Source: Moringa oleifera
Lineage: Eukaryota > Streptophyta > Magnoliopsida > Brassicales > Moringaceae
DNA length: 64,000 bases
Assembly (NCBI GenBank): GCA_021397835.1
Contig: JAJFZO010000575.1
Coordinates: 315,001-379,000, forward strand
Direction: 5' to 3'
Shown here: positions 9,410-23,200 of the stretch, piece after piece
Layout of the letters: every line of letters begins with the position of its first letter
Position numbering within the stretch: the first letter of the stretch is position 1
Program-made: the position numbers and the translations under genes
Notes under the pieces: generated by a model
What the model saw: the letters and a program-made list of their open reading frames with translations, nothing else
What the model was told of the DNA's origin: nothing
The model's database searches: none

Positions 9410-12400
9410 CTAACAGCTTTCATCACCTTCATCACTCTCATTTTCATATTCAGAATCAGAACATTGTTTGGGTTCAAAAGCAAACCTCATCTCCTGGTTA
9501 ACCAGTTCAGCAAGGTCCTGCCGGTTAGCATTTCTATAGGCATCTATGACAGCCTTGAACAAGGACTCATTGGGATCAATCTCCCCATATTTTAGTTGGC
9601 TATAAATCCTCTTCACACCTTCAACCATGCCAGCTTTTCCATAACAGCCTACCAGATAAATGTAAGTGATAAGGTCTGGTTGTAGGCCCTGATCCAGCAT
9701 TTTCATGAACATATTCAGGGCTTTATCTATTTGCCCTGATGACCCATAAGCATATATTGCAGCATTAAATACAAAACAATCCACAGCCACTTCCGCTTTC
9801 ACAAATGCCTCACAGGATTCCAGTGCAAAAGCATGCAAACCCACTACAGAGAAAACAGAGGTCGTGACAGCTTGTCTAGCGTAAGGTTTCCCTTCCTTGT
9901 AAGATGACTCTAGCTGAATTACAGCTTCAATTGGAATGCCTCCTTTCTTCAATACAGTAAACAATACTTTAAATGTCCCCATGTCAGGCAAAAGCTTCCT
10001 ATTTAGCATCTCATGTAACAACTCACCACACTCGCACAATTGACCATTTGTGGCATAGCATGCCATTACCTTATTATATGAAATACAGTCCCTCAACAAA
10101 CCTGACTGTCTCATCTCTTCTGCAACATCAATGGCTTCATCAAGCATACCCATGTTCTTATACAAATACATCATGGTTGCAAATGAAATTCCATCTGACA
10201 TACCCTTTTGTTTCAAATTATCAAAAACTAATTTAGCTTCAGACACCATCCCAAGATCAGCATAAAGACTTATCATACTATTTGATGCAACAATATCTGG
10301 ACCACCATCTGAATCCCTCATCTGCTCATACACTTGCTTTGCTCCTTCCAAGCACCCCACCTTGCTATAGGCCTTAATCAGGGAAGTCAACACTATCTGA
10401 TTGGCTGGAACACCAGATTCTTCCATCATGCAAAAATATTGGAGAGCTTCTTCAACACTGCCAGTCTCTGCGAAGCCATTGATTAAGGACCCATAGACAA
10501 CCTCATTTGGTTTTACCCCTGCAGTGATCATTTCTTGGTATACATCAACTGCATCAGAAAGCTGGCCAAGACGAACATAGCTTCCAATAATGGATGAGAA
10601 GGTTAGACATTGTGGTTTAAATCCAGCTCTTTGCATATCAGCCAAGAGATCCCGTGCTTGATCAACTAAATCACCTCCGGAGAACATTTGAATGAGAGAA
10701 TTATAAGTACACTCATCAGGCCAAGTTCCTTGATTCTTCATGCTCTTGAAAAGAGAAAAAGCTTTATCATAAAGCTTTCCCTTACCATAAGCTTTGACCA
10801 TCACATTGTATTCCAAAATGTCCTGTCTCTGTCCCACCATATTTCTCTTGCCATAGAACACAGTCTCAGCGTCAGCCCACAGCCCCTTTTCAGCATAAAC
10901 ATCTATTATTGCTGCAAGCGTCTTTGATGATAGGTCACCTTGACACTTCTCAAAAAAGACTTTTGCTCGGTCAAGCAACCCTTCATTAACATACATTTTC
11001 ATTACAACAGGAACAGAGTGCTCATCAATACACAGACCAGATTTCTCCATTTCTAGAATCACAGCCTCCACTTCGTGAACCATATTCTTCTGGCACAATA
11101 TATGAAGAACAGCACGATGCGTCACAATATCAGGAAAGAGACCAACCTCCCTGATCTTCCTATAACATTTCAGGGCTGCATCAATGTTCCCAGCATCAGC
11201 ATAAAGAGACAAAAAGATGTTATAAGTCTTTGTATCAGGACATATTCCCCTTTCCTCCATCTTACTTCGCAAAGTCTCTGCCTCCAACAAGTGCCCATGA
11301 CTTCCACACGTAAAGATCATGGTGTTAAATGTGATGGTATCCATTGCTACCCCAGATTTTAGCATTTCAGCAAACACATCAGCTGCGTCTTTAAGACGAC
11401 CTGCTTTCCCATATAAATCAATCAAGGTATTGTAGGTAGAAGTTAGTCTTGGTTTCCGAACAGAACCATCCATACCCAAGGAACCTGTGCTTTCTAGAAT
11501 AGGATTTCTCCCACCAGTCCTAAAAAGCTCAGTCGACAGAAAATGCTTAAAACTGACTGGTGCTGAGCTAGACCCATTTTCAAACTCAACCATAGATTCC
11601 AATTTAAGTTCATCCAACTGAAGCCGCCCAACACACCAGTCCTTAAAAAATTTGTCCGCCCTATCATATTCTCCTGCATCCTTCAGAACCCTGACAACAG
11701 TATTCATTGTAACCTCATCAGGGAAAAGTCCCCTAAGTCTCATATGCTTGATCCACAAAAGGGCTTCTTTTACGAGACCTGCTTTCCCATAGACGTCAAC
11801 TAGCATTCCATAAGTATTGTTGGTAGGAAAGATACCATTTTTCGCCATTTCAATCCAACAAAGCCTCAATTCATCCCATTTCTCAGCTCTGCCCAACGCT
11901 CGAAGCACAATGTTATAGTGTATTACATTAGGTACGTAGTCTTTCTGTGATTTGAAGAACTCAAATACTCTAAGTACTCTGTCCCAACCGGTCTGCTCCT
12001 TGAGAATCACAGTCTGTTCTTTTGGACTCAAGTTCTCACAAAAGGAATTAAGAGTCTTTTCAATATCAGCACCGGACTGCAAAGACCTTAAAATCGAAGG
12101 CAACACACCTCCATATCTCTTTTTCCTGCCGTTGATTGAAGAACTTCTGGACAAAACCACAGTTTTAGCGTGACACTGGAGCTTAGACGCCAGAGAAACC
12201 GTAGGTACTCCTGGAGTTTGCTTCTGGATACGTGAATAGACACTCGTGAATGAACTTTGCTCGCCAGAAGATGCAATACAGGGAAGAGCGTGACGCGGTT
12301 TAGCGGCAAAACTATGGTTGTGGAGTTTAAACCCTACAAAAACCCTAGCTTTGACGGGAGAGTGAAGAGTAGAGGGCTTACTTGGTGGAAAGATGTGATA

Positions 12401-12439
12401 CTCATGCCCTAATTCTACCGAAGAGCAACCTTGTAGCAT
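9410..12439 (-). CDS. long P-class PPR protein (At1g73710-like)
   Basis: An intronless 1009-residue gene. The first ~120 residues lack repeats, are Ser/Arg/Lys rich and likely include an organelle transit peptide. From about residue 165 onward, more than twenty P-type PPR motifs of about 35 residues follow, with typical pieces such as TYNTLIDLYGKAGRL, TYNSLIQMF, VVYGSLINGF and TYIYLVGCYGKAG. One non-repeat insertion around residues 285-335 interrupts the array. The C-terminus is acidic (SDSEYENESDEGDESC). P-class proteins bind organelle RNAs sequence-specifically and act in stability, processing, splicing or translation. I match it from memory to At1g73710. Start at 12439 is the first ATG and gives the usual length. 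The other two PPR genes in the window are clearly different in repeat class or sequence, so this is not a local tandem copy. Confidence 0.9.
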   Translation of the reverse strand: MLQGCSSVELGHEYHIFPPSKPSTLHSPVKARVFVGFKLHNHSFAAKPRHALPCIASSGEQSSFTSVYSRIQKQTPGVPTVSLASKLQCHAKTVVLSRSSSINGRKKRYGGVLPSILRSLQSGADIEKTLNSFCENLSPKEQTVILKEQTGWDRVLRVFEFFKSQKDYVPNVIHYNIVLRALGRAEKWDELRLCWIEMAKNGIFPTNNTYGMLVDVYGKAGLVKEALLWIKHMRLRGLFPDEVTMNTVVRVLKDAGEYDRADKFFKDWCVGRLQLDELKLESMVEFENGSSSAPVSFKHFLSTELFRTGGRNPILESTGSLGMDGSVRKPRLTSTYNTLIDLYGKAGRLKDAADVFAEMLKSGVAMDTITFNTMIFTCGSHGHLLEAETLRSKMEERGICPDTKTYNIFLSLYADAGNIDAALKCYRKIREVGLFPDIVTHRAVLHILCQKNMVHEVEAVILEMEKSGLCIDEHSVPVVMKMYVNEGLLDRAKVFFEKCQGDLSSKTLAAIIDVYAEKGLWADAETVFYGKRNMVGQRQDILEYNVMVKAYGKGKLYDKAFSLFKSMKNQGTWPDECTYNSLIQMFSGGDLVDQARDLLADMQRAGFKPQCLTFSSIIGSYVRLGQLSDAVDVYQEMITAGVKPNEVVYGSLINGFAETGSVEEALQYFCMMEESGVPANQIVLTSLIKAYSKVGCLEGAKQVYEQMRDSDGGPDIVASNSMISLYADLGMVSEAKLVFDNLKQKGMSDGISFATMMYLYKNMGMLDEAIDVAEEMRQSGLLRDCISYNKVMACYATNGQLCECGELLHEMLNRKLLPDMGTFKVLFTVLKKGGIPIEAVIQLESSYKEGKPYARQAVTTSVFSVVGLHAFALESCEAFVKAEVAVDCFVFNAAIYAYGSSGQIDKALNMFMKMLDQGLQPDLITYIYLVGCYGKAGMVEGVKRIYSQLKYGEIDPNESLFKAVIDAYRNANRQDLAELVNQEMRFAFEPKQCSDSEYENESDEGDESC

Positions 12440-13504
12440 TGTTTGCTCTTGTGGCTTGTGTCTGATTGAACAACGACACTACGGTTTCGGGTTCAATGGC
12501 TTGGCGGATGAGAAGGATGGACTGAAGGAGGGAGGTTTTGCGTGTCTAATTGCTGCTCCCTCTGTGATGGCTTTCTTAGATTTTTCAGTTGCAGTGAAAA
12601 GATATGGAATGCCATTAGCAGAATTTATTGAAAACAGTCAGAATTTTCTTCTTTTTGTTTTGTGATGGAGATGCTGGACATTGGTATATTTCCTTTTTTT
12701 TTTTTTCTCAGATTACGAAGTGACTTGCTCTAAATTCAATTTATTTGGTGGTTTCAACATCTCTTACATTTGGTGACATAAAAGAATTATTTCTTTTCTT
12801 TCATTTGCAAATATAATATATATGTTTCATACATGTGGGTTAACCAAAAAGAAAAAAAAGAAAAATGAGCCCCTTTCAAGGGCACTACTTCCAGGATTTA
12901 GATGCATTTTAACTAAGCATGGAGAATATCCATTTATGCAGTTCATATAAATGAGATCTGTTACAATCATGAAAATTAGTTAAGAGAGCTTTCAGCTGAC
13001 CAGTTCTACCATCCAAGGCACCAAAAAAAAAAAAAAGAGGACAAAGACAAAGGCAGCACCAAAAAGGGGCTCTAAAAGTCCCAATCAGTCATGACTTAAT
13101 CCTTGATTCAGAAGATCAATAAATTATAATTTCAATGAGTCAAGGCAAGATGCCATGCAACATGTTAACATGAACCTAGAGCTAAATCACCTGTAGTTGA
13201 ACAATTGACTTCCTACATCAAGGACACGAGGATAGAACATACACAGCATTCTATATAAAAAATAAAAACAATATGCCAATACTAGCCTCAAAAAGAAGCC
13301 ACTGCCTCTAATCACAGACTCCAGTATCAACCTATCCAACTTTTCTGATCTGTCAAGATTCTTCATCAGACAATGTGATGGAAGAAAAATCAACAAACTG
13401 AACAGTGAAGCAAGCTGCTATTGGTATGGAAGGGGATAAAAGGACTCAAGTAGTAACATTTTTCCAGAAAATCCAACTTATGCTTTGCTCCAGGAGCTGC
13501 CATG
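12440..13504. other. intergenic region, PPR 5' flank and SCAMP 3' flank
   Basis: Both neighbours are on the minus strand, so the right half should be SCAMP 3' untranslated sequence and the left half the PPR promoter. It contains a T run (about 12690-12705) and an A run (about 13022-13035). The plus-strand frame 12456-12665 overlaps the promoter and has no family resemblance. Confidence 0.55.
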
Positions 13505-16500
13505 TCATAATGCTGCCATCACTGTCCTTGTTGCAGCCTCACGCTTCATCTCTGCAGCTTTACCACTGCCTCGGAAATACATGTAAACTTGCTGCATATT
13601 GGTTATAAGAAGAGAGATGACTCAGAAAATACCAGAAATTAAGCAGTTGTATTGGGCTAAAAATGGAAATAAGGTCAGATCATTAAACCTGAATAACCCA
13701 GACACTCATCAATGATTCGACGCAGAAAAATGCAAAACCAATCAGGTAAAATATCTGCAAGTACAAATGAAATGTCAACAGCATCAAGTGTTCTGATAAA
13801 TTACCATCTAGAGAATCAGACACGCACACATATGGCACAGTCATATTCAAGTCACCAACAACAGTCAATGGGGCAATAAATAGCATTAACACCACAAAAA
13901 TGTAGCCGAAATTTGACGTAGTAGCTGCTGATAACTGCATGCTAAATTTTGAAACTTACCCCAACTAATGCGTTACCGCTCAAGACATCTATTGCTGGCA
14001 ATATACCTCTGTCCACATCATATAACACAAATATCAGGCGAAGGGAAAAGAAATCCGCATGCTAACTTTTGAAATGTGACAAAAAAGTACAAAGAACAAG
14101 TTCTTCTCGATGTTCACAAAAAACAGTGATGATGATGAAGTTCAGAGAAAAGATTTCACCACAGAACTGGGGATTTAACATCGCAAAGAGGTTAGTCACC
14201 TCTTTCCACAAAGAATGTTTAGATAGAGGTGAAAAGAATACTATGAATCACTTTTTTCATGTTTCAAACTAAAACTCCCAGAATGTTATATCATCATAAA
14301 CAAACTTACGTCAGAGATTTCCCCTTAAAAATAATAGGAGGGGCAACTGCAGAAAAGATGCAAAAGCCAATGTGAACCTGCAAAGTGCAAATTTAGGACC
14401 AAAAGTTAGACATGTTTCCAATGAACTTCCATGCAAAATGATCTGTGATGAAAATGCGGCATTCTTACCAGGTAAAACAAGAAAAACCACCCAAACTTTA
14501 AAGCACTATCGGTCCTGTAAAAAGAATTGGAATGAAATTGTGTACCTCATAGCTATTGAATTTTTAGTTCAAACAGGTCTGATCACAAACAATTACCAGA
14601 GCAAACAAAATGGTTTGGCTTCCCATAAATAGAATTCTCAACAAACATCAATGCAGTGAGCTCTTTCTCTCAAAATTATATACACAAAGACAAAAAAAAT
14701 AAGAACACAACATTTTTAAATCATTTAATATATCGATTATTTACATATTGACATACAAAAACACTAGATTTACTTCTGCATGTCAAATTCTTCCAATAGT
14801 CTCACTAGGTTTACAAATTTTTTACTAAGGATGATTTTTTGATTTCCAACAGAATTTCATACTTCCACAAGAAAATATTTTGAACCAACACACACAAAAT
14901 CAACTGTACTGATTATGAAACTCCTGATATCATCTCTGACTAGCCAACAGAATCAGCAGACATGCTCAAGATCTCCATTGAAGTACATAATCTCCATATT
15001 TAAAATGTTTCAAGTCAGAACAATGTACCAAATGCCTCATATACGGTTTCCAACGAATCAGACAATACAAACAAGAATAAGGTGGATGATCAGAGAATAG
15101 TACCTCATAGCACGATAAAGAGGGCGATACCACAACACATAAGCCCCAGGAACCCCAGATATGAAGTAGATGATGGCAAGAAACCATATTGTTGGCCCTA
15201 CAACAGAAGACTGAGATGAAATAACACAATACAGAAACCATATTGACAAAGATTTAGGAGAAGCTAGAACCAACCTTCTCCCTTAATCCAGGCCAAGGTG
15301 ACCGCCACAATATTCCACAAAAGACACACAACAAGACCTGTGATGTCCACAAAGTGTTATAATCAACACTTCTTAATAAAATTTTAAAAAGAAATGGGAA
15401 ACATTTAAGAAAATGCAGCAATACACTAGAAAATCAGCACAAACATCATTTTCTTCCCAGTCAATGAATAACATATAGTCATAAATTTGTGAATACAAAG
15501 AACCACATGTAATGTATCTATTACATATACATATATGTAGAAGAATTTTCTATGACTAACAAAATTATGATTTAACTGAAATAAAAATATCTAGATAGAG
15601 GAAGATAAGGCAAAAAACAGGGAAAGAAAAGGGAAAGGACTTGGAAATCCTATCATATGAGAACATGCGGGTCAAACTTGACCAACATTAAGCACCTTTC
15701 TGCCTTTAGCAAAATTCCAATATCCAGATATAATAAGTGGTCAGGTTTAATGTCAACATCTTCTCTAAAATATTCAACTGCTGATGAGTACAACTTTAGG
15801 TACATAGAGGTTTACTTTTTATATAATTGGAAAATTCAAATTATTTAGTCCTCATGACTAGTATGTCTCTAATGTATAACAAAGATGAGGTATTAGAACT
15901 AGCATCCCATATGGCTGACACAAATTGAGACAATAAGACAGTCAATACATGCACAATTCTGCTAAACAAAGGTTGAAAGAATATTTGGAAAGCAACAAAA
16001 ACCAAAATCCAACAATGCGGGTGCACTACTTCTTCACAAATTTCTCTAGGCTAACTCAATGTACAATAGGATATTGTAACAAGTCAGGTGAACATATAAT
16101 ATCAGCAACAAAATGCCATACAAACATTTGACAATAAATGCAGGTAAACAAATACTAGGACCCAGACATTTAGACATCCCATGATCATGCCTACATTACA
16201 AGGAGGAGAAGAAGTTTCCATACCCAACAATGTGGTGAATGCAATGTACTGGATCCTCTGTAAATGAATGGGTATTTCATTTGCAATGTCATGATGGATG
16301 AGAGGAAAAAATGGTGGCCAATTTTTCTCCTCTATGACAATTCCAGCTGCAAAATCAAACGGGCGACTAAAAATTGAGATCTACACAGCATAGCTCAAGC
16401 TTAACACAATAAAAGATATACGTGCAGAAAATGAAGGTACCTCTTGATATCACATCTTCCCTCCGTTTCAGTTCCTGCATTACATCAAGAAAAGTGGCAG

Positions 16501-18131
16501 CTGATTATAATGAGTATCTTTGCCGCTGAATGTAAAAAATAAAAACAAAACATGCAAAAAAAGCAAAAAAATAAACAAATAAATAAACAAATAAATAAAT
16601 GAAAAGACTCCACCAGAAACATAGTTATTGAGCTCAGAATGGAGGCCTATGTCGTTCTAGCAGTACCCACATTTTTTTTTTTTTTATGCAGAAACATACT
16701 TCGATAACAAAAACACCAAGGTGGTGCAACACTATCACAATAGATAGATGCATGATAGGAACTTTACAAAACCTACGAATTCCTCTACATTTACAAAAAA
16801 ATAAAATAAAAATAAATTCCCCAATGACCAAAAGAGTACAAATTATGTAAACAGCATTACCAACACAGTCAAACAGCAGCGAAGTCCATATATTCATATA
16901 AACTGGAAATCAGGTCAACCTAGGATTTGAAGGAAATCAAATATGAAACATTTCAGAGACACATGTTCACACTGCCTGCTTTCCTTGACATTTAAGCTCA
17001 AAATAGTAGTTAAACTTTTTGGTCAGATTCAACCTGCACCGGAACTAATACTATAGAGATACCTAATATTAACTGGAATTTTGACAAACAATCAATAGGT
17101 TAACATTCATATCAATACTAGTCAAATAATAATATTTGGAAGCATCAGATCATAACTTATAAGGCATCCATTTCCAAAGTAAGCAGTTACCTGTTCTCTC
17201 TTTTTCAATTCAGCCTCTTTAGCTTGGAGTTCCTTCTCCTTAGCTTTTAAATCCTACAGTTAATGGGAGGTCAAATGAAAACAATATATTATCAAAAAAG
17301 AAAAGAAGCAAAACAGAGAAGTTATACTTCGCTCCAAGAGAATGTTCAGGTCACAAAATGTATTACGTGATGCAACATATTTGGACTTTCAGAATACCTT
17401 GCCAGAGTCCAGAGGAATATCAACTGTAGTACCACGATCATATGGTTCAGGAGGAAGAGGAGAAAGCCTTGAAGTTGCAGGGGGGACACTTCCAGGATTC
17501 TACATATTTCAAAACAATGTAAAAACAGAAAAGCATAAGAAATTAGAAAGATAATGACATGAGCACCTAAAAGGAATCAGTAGATCATGCAACCGCAAGT
17601 TGAACACTACTGAATAACTAGGCATATGCAGACAAGCAAAAAAGGTACACTACAATGATTGAAAGAAAAAAGAAAAACAGAAAGGTAAAAAATAGAATTG
17701 CAACAGAGACAATAAATACAACATTGCACTTTAAATAAATTTCAAACATAAGCAAGTAAAACAAGCAAATGGCAGGAGAAATTCTTTAGAAAAGGCATCA
17801 TCTCCACAATCATGTAGAGTATAAAGGCAACTATTAGCTACCAACAGATTAGGTTGGCCATTTACCAGTGATTACATGCAATGCTACATTTAGGGAGATA
17901 TGATCTCACAGCCTCCATACGACTAGCAAGTTTCTAATCCCTTTGCATCTGTTCTTTACCTTGCTCATTTATTTCTATATTCTGCTCTTCAGCCTAGAAC
18001 CAACTTTTAGAGAATTTTTTTTTTCTCCTCCAAACAGAAATGCTGCTTAATAAAGGATTAATACTGGCAAACCTCAAACCTAATGCTTCTGGTCCAAACA
18101 CTTATAAAATGCGCCCAAGAAATATATACAA

Positions 18132-18180
<49 letters not shown>

Positions 18181-19018
18181 CTGACAAAAAAAATATCCCA
18201 CAAAGAAAATAAGTTTGACACTTATACCAAAACTAACTGCAATGTAGCAACACTGTCAACCAACAAAGAGAAACAAGATCCCCGCATTACAAAGAGACAA
18301 ATAGTTAGAAACGCCAAGGAGACAACCAACTCACTGTTGTATAAAAGGCACCTCCACCATAGTTTGGCTGTCCTGATCCTTTCTTACCGCTTTGTTCCTG
18401 ACATAAAAAGAAATGCAAATGGTCAGGTGATATGAAGACATGCATCAAACAATTTTTTCAACGAGAATTCAATTCTTTAAATCGGGTTCACCAAAAACCT
18501 CATGTATCCTCAATAATTGAATATTATAGAACTTGACATCACAAAAATCATCAAGCACCTATAAATTTTTCAGCAAAAGTACCTCGCTCTCCCCGCTCCC
18601 TCCTATAATTTTAGGTCACTGGAAAATGGCAACAAAAGCAAAGAAATTGTAATATCTAAATCTTTTGGCAAGCAAACACACCACTAATGAAGAAAACCTC
18701 GAATTCGTACAGCTCCTTCAACCACATTGTAAAATCAACTAGTAAGCATGCATCATCATCGTCAATAAAAGTCCAGTCCACCGTCCCACCCCCTAAATCA
18801 ACCACAACTAATAGATCTAACAATCTAGTCACACATTTAAAGCAAATAAAAACTTAAACCAAACAAATCGACATGATACCATATTAAAAACCCCAGAAAC
18901 ACAATAAATATGCATAAACACACAACATGTGTGTACAAATGCGTAAATGTATGCTGAAACTTACCGCAAAAGGATTGACCTCCTCTTCTTCGAAGGGATT
19001 AGAATCGTAGCGACTCAT
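13505..19018 (-). CDS. SCAMP: secretory carrier-associated membrane protein (SCAMP)
   Basis: SCAMPs are four-pass membrane proteins of the plasma membrane, trans-Golgi network and early endosomes, acting in vesicle recycling. Thirteen exons join in frame: 18965-19018, 18335-18397, 17398-17499, 17191-17253, 16441-16474, 16224-16346, 15275-15337, 15104-15197, 14469-14514, 14310-14377, 13960-14008, 13689-13754, 13505-13591. They encode 303 residues. The N-terminus has two NPF endocytic motifs (residues 7-9 and 15-17). A proline-rich stretch follows, then a charged coiled coil (about 74-104; [19 protein letters not shown]). The conserved E-peptide region [13 protein letters not shown] comes before the membrane segments, which lie between about residues 135 and 275. 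The tail is short and basic and ends MAAL. All introns are GT-AG. The gene corresponds by position to Arabidopsis SCAMP4 (At1g03550) or SCAMP1 (At2g20840). Confidence 0.95.
18142..18180 (+). repeat. GATA tetranucleotide microsatellite in SCAMP intron 2
   Basis: About nine tandem GATA units follow a short TA run. The repeat lies inside intron 2 (17500-18334) and does not touch the splice sites. Confidence 0.9.
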
Positions 19019-20205
19019 TAGATCGAATCAGCAGATCCAAGCTAGCGAGATCTAGGAATTCAGAGAATCAGAGAGAAAGAGAAACGTGGAAAATTAGGGG
19101 GTGCAGAAATAGGAGAAAGGAAGAGAAGGTTTGAAACTTGAAAATGAGGGCAGTGTTTTATGGTAAAGCAGAGGCTTTGGTATGAAGGGATTGGTTTTTT
19201 TTTTTTTTGGGGGGGGGGGGGGGGGAGACGTTTGCTTCGTGGGAAAGAGGAGAGAGAAAAAGTAACAGAAAGCATTGGCGGGTGAGAAAGAGGGAAACCT
19301 TATATAGGGTGGTAATTAGTTGGCTAATTCCCAATATTTGTCCACCATTTATCATTTTCTATATTCTTTTATTTTTAATTTAAGCTCTCTAATTACTTGT
19401 TACACTATCTTTTTATTATTATGTTAGACATTTTAAATAACAAAAATCAATAATTAATTCAATAAACTGGAAAGTTTCTTTGGTCTTCAGATTTGAAAGC
19501 CATTTGACAGACGAATTTGGAAGCTTCGCATGGATCAAATCAAAATGGCCGGGCTAATGCCTTACATAACTTTATCATATATGGATAGAGGTGGAAATTG
19601 TGCATATTAACACAGTAGAATAGTCCCCATCTCCATAATAGAAAATTCTCCAGTGGTTGCATGCACATCGTACATAACTAACTGTCACTGTCCACAAGGA
19701 TAGGTAAGGTTTCATAGAATAGCCAAACACCTGAAAAATAATTTTATTTAGATGCTTATCAGTCAATGAATTTGCATATATATATATATATATATAACAC
19801 ACAAGCATCACATAGGTACAAAAATTTCCTTTTGGTACAATGTTACAACCCTGAAAAACAAAAACAAAAAAAAAAAAATTCCAAACAAGAATCAATAACA
19901 AATAGTGATTATGAACCAATTGGGTTAGCAAATTTCTGCCATACGAAATCAGACCCTAGAATGACTGCAAACACCAGACCTGGAAAATCCTACTGTTCAT
20001 GGTCAAGACTTGAGGTAGCTTACTAATTTCCCTAAGAAACTTCACTTAGGAAAGAGCTTCAGATGAGACAAGTTCCGCTGTCAGGGCATCAGAATGCAGC
20101 CTCTTTAGAGATGATTATCTTCTTGGGCTCTTGCTTGGCAGGTCAATTCTCTGCACCCTCGTCATTGGGAAAATGAATATTACCAGTTCTAGTCTGAGAT
20201 ATAAA
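19019..20205. other. intergenic region, SCAMP promoter and receptor-kinase 3' flank
   Basis: Apart from the T/G homopolymer junction and a TA microsatellite at about 19776-19795, I see nothing distinct. Open frames at 19575-19931 and 19766-20026 are shaped by the TA repeat and an A-rich stretch and are not credible genes. Confidence 0.55.
19195..19225 (+). repeat. T14-G17 homopolymer junction in SCAMP leader/promoter
   Basis: Fourteen T residues are followed directly by seventeen G residues. The tract lies about 180-210 bp upstream of the SCAMP ATG, and reads C17-A14 in the sense orientation of the gene. Exact run lengths are prone to sequencing and assembly error. Confidence 0.85.
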
Positions 20206-23200
20206 TCAATCCCCATTTGATCCATTGCTTTGACGCTCTCTTCTCATCATGTCCACTAGATCTTGAACGACTTCAGACATTGGAGGCCGGAATTCTGGCT
20301 CAGACTGCCAACATTCTTTAAGGTTAGAAGCAATCCATGCAGGTTAAGAATGTTAAGAAGCTTTTGGCTGATTTTTTGATGTTTCTCTCCTTTTCATAAA
20401 CTAAGTATAATATTTAATAGAGATGCAACCAATTTTTAAAGCTTAATCCACGCTATTTAGAGATGAAAAGTGAGAACTCACCTGAACACAACGAGAAATT
20501 ATATCAGCAAAGTGTGATAATGATTTAGCAGGGTATTCACCATTCAGGCAAGGATCAACCATGCTGGACAATGCATCAATATCATGAAGCTGAGGGATTG
20601 CCCATCTGACCAGAGACTGCTCCCCTCTAATCCTTGTCCTGCACAAGGACATTGATTAATTAGCAAGAAAATGGGCATCCAATGGCAGAAAAGAAAAGAT
20701 GACTTCAGAATGTACCTGTCATAGGATTTTCTGCCCGTCAAGAGTTCCAGCATAACTACCCCAAAGCTGTAAATATCACTCTGGTAGGTATAAATCCCAG
20801 ACTCAAATTCTGGCGCTCCATAACCATAAGCTGATAGAAGATGTCCTGATAACTGAAAGTAAGTAGAACTGCCTCAGACTTTTCAAACCCAAACAGTTAG
20901 GATCAGAGCATTATTGATTCCTAGTGGTTGTGGTTCACAACATACAGAGCAATACAGCCATTCCCGAAAATTTATTCTCAACTCAATTAAAATTTAAGCC
21001 GTCATCAGATTCCCCATATATGAAGAGCCAACAAGACTGAAGATATTATGACTTTCAACTTACCTGACTTACAGAGCCTGATGATATTAATGGAGCCAAA
21101 CCACAATCAGAGACACGCACATTAAGATCATCATCTAGGAGAACATTGACAGACTTGAAATTTCTGTGTACAATTGGTGGCTCACAGACCTCATGCAGAT
21201 ACCTTTTTCACATAAAACATTGACCAAATTAGTACTCATATAGTGCATGCTTCTATAATAAAGGTCATGCAAAAATAAACTAACCCCAAGCCGCCAACCC
21301 ATCCAAAAACAAACACATCAATTATTAAACTAATCCATATATGTTGTTATCTGCCACAATAACAGGTTTCAGAATCTAAATTTTCAACTTATCTACAGAT
21401 CAGAGAACTCATTAGTAGTTTCTGCCTGCCTGCACCAGACAGCCATATTCCTCACGCCAAACAATGCACGACAGGATTCCCAGCCTCTTATGTCATTCAT
21501 TTTTTCCCTAACCAGTCCAGGTGACATGGTAAAGTAGGTCATTAGGCTGAACTTTTAAGTGATATTAGTTTAACAAAAAATACATAGTTGATCAAAAATC
21601 TAAAGTAACATGATTTCATCTATTCCATTTGCCTCTTAACGATCATCCATGATTCCAAACAAGAGTTGTAATTTCTAATTGATATAGTTGCGACTAAATT
21701 TAATATATTGATATTTATCCTGGTTAATAACCCAACTTGTCTGGACCACAAGATAAGAACTCCAACCACTTAACAAAGACAAAATGAAGAAATTTGGGTC
21801 AGGAATGATGAAAAAATGGAACATGTAGACAGTGGAACAAGAGATCAACAGTAACCTGATAAGTTAACAAGTGAAGTTAGCTACTATCATTGTATATTAA
21901 TGAACTTACTCTAAGGCTCTAGCAGCTCCAAGTGCCATTCGAATGCGAACATTCCATGACAGTTCCTTCTTTAAGTCATCATCTGAGTGCAATGCATCTT
22001 GCAGTGCACCATTGCTGCAATACTCATAGATCAGGAGCCTTTGACCATGCTCTGCACAGTAACCCACAAGCTCGACAATGTTGGCATGTCGTATTCGATC
22101 TATATTGTTCACCAATTCAATAAATTCATCATCCTTCTGCTGATCAGAGGCTCTCTTGTCCAATTTCTTGATAGCAAGTAGCTATAAAGGGATGCAAGAA
22201 CATAAATAATGCATCAGTATCTGAAGCCATTATACAGCGTATCTGTGGGTGTGCAGAAGAAAGAGAGAGAAAAAGAGACAAAGCAGACGACCAGACCAGA
22301 ATCTAGAATCTGAACAATTTCAACCTTAGGTACTTAAAAACTCATGAAATCCAACAATAAACATCACATTTCTCACACCTGAAAGTTCTAAAATGGTTGA
22401 TTGACAGCAAGTGCACTAAAACCAAATTCAAGATAAAAGCAAAAATATGTTATTATTAGTTTTGAGAAATCGTAGTTTGAAGAAACGCCAGTAAAAACAT
22501 CCTAAAACAGAGAGAAGAATAAATACCCAGCAGAAACATACAATGAAAAACCATATCCCAAAACAATTTGTGGAGCAACTAGACCTACATCTCAGCATGT
22601 TTAAAGATTGCCCCAATTCTACCAAAAATCTAGCTGCTCCAGTAAGAGCTTTGTTATCTTTCATTTAAAGATTGGACAAGAGCGTGCAACAACCCTTATG
22701 AAAGCAGTCAAGTACTTCAACTATAATGGCAATAAAATTAACGAAAGAAGCTAGTACCCCAGCACAAAAATGCTGCAAAAGATTCAGGTAATTAAAACCA
22801 AGAAAGTGTTCAATTGATTAATTCCCACAAAATAATCTTGACTCATAGTCATACCTTTCCACCTGGAAGCACTGCCCTATAAACACTCCCCAGCATGCCG
22901 GCTCCAATAAGATTTTCTTGAGAAAAGCTGTTTGTATATTGTTGAAGGGATGCAATAGTGAAATGCCTCACAGAAGTTGGAGGAATAGTAGTCTTGCTGG
23001 AAGGTTTCATGGCCGTTGCTTCAGCAGGTACAACTGGCTTGACAATGACTTTCTCAATGGGGGGAGGGGGTGGCGGTGGTGGAGGAGGGGGCGGAGGCAT
23101 CAACATAATATCTAATCCGCTCATGTCTATGTCATGACTCTCCTGCCTTCTTATTGCCCCCACTGCTTGCACATTTCTCTCTTGCCCACGCTGTGGCTTT

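Noticed and set aside
21906..22163. Separate short kinase gene
   Set aside because: It is exon 12 of the STRUBBELIG-family gene; both borders are splice sites and the phases match the neighbouring exons.
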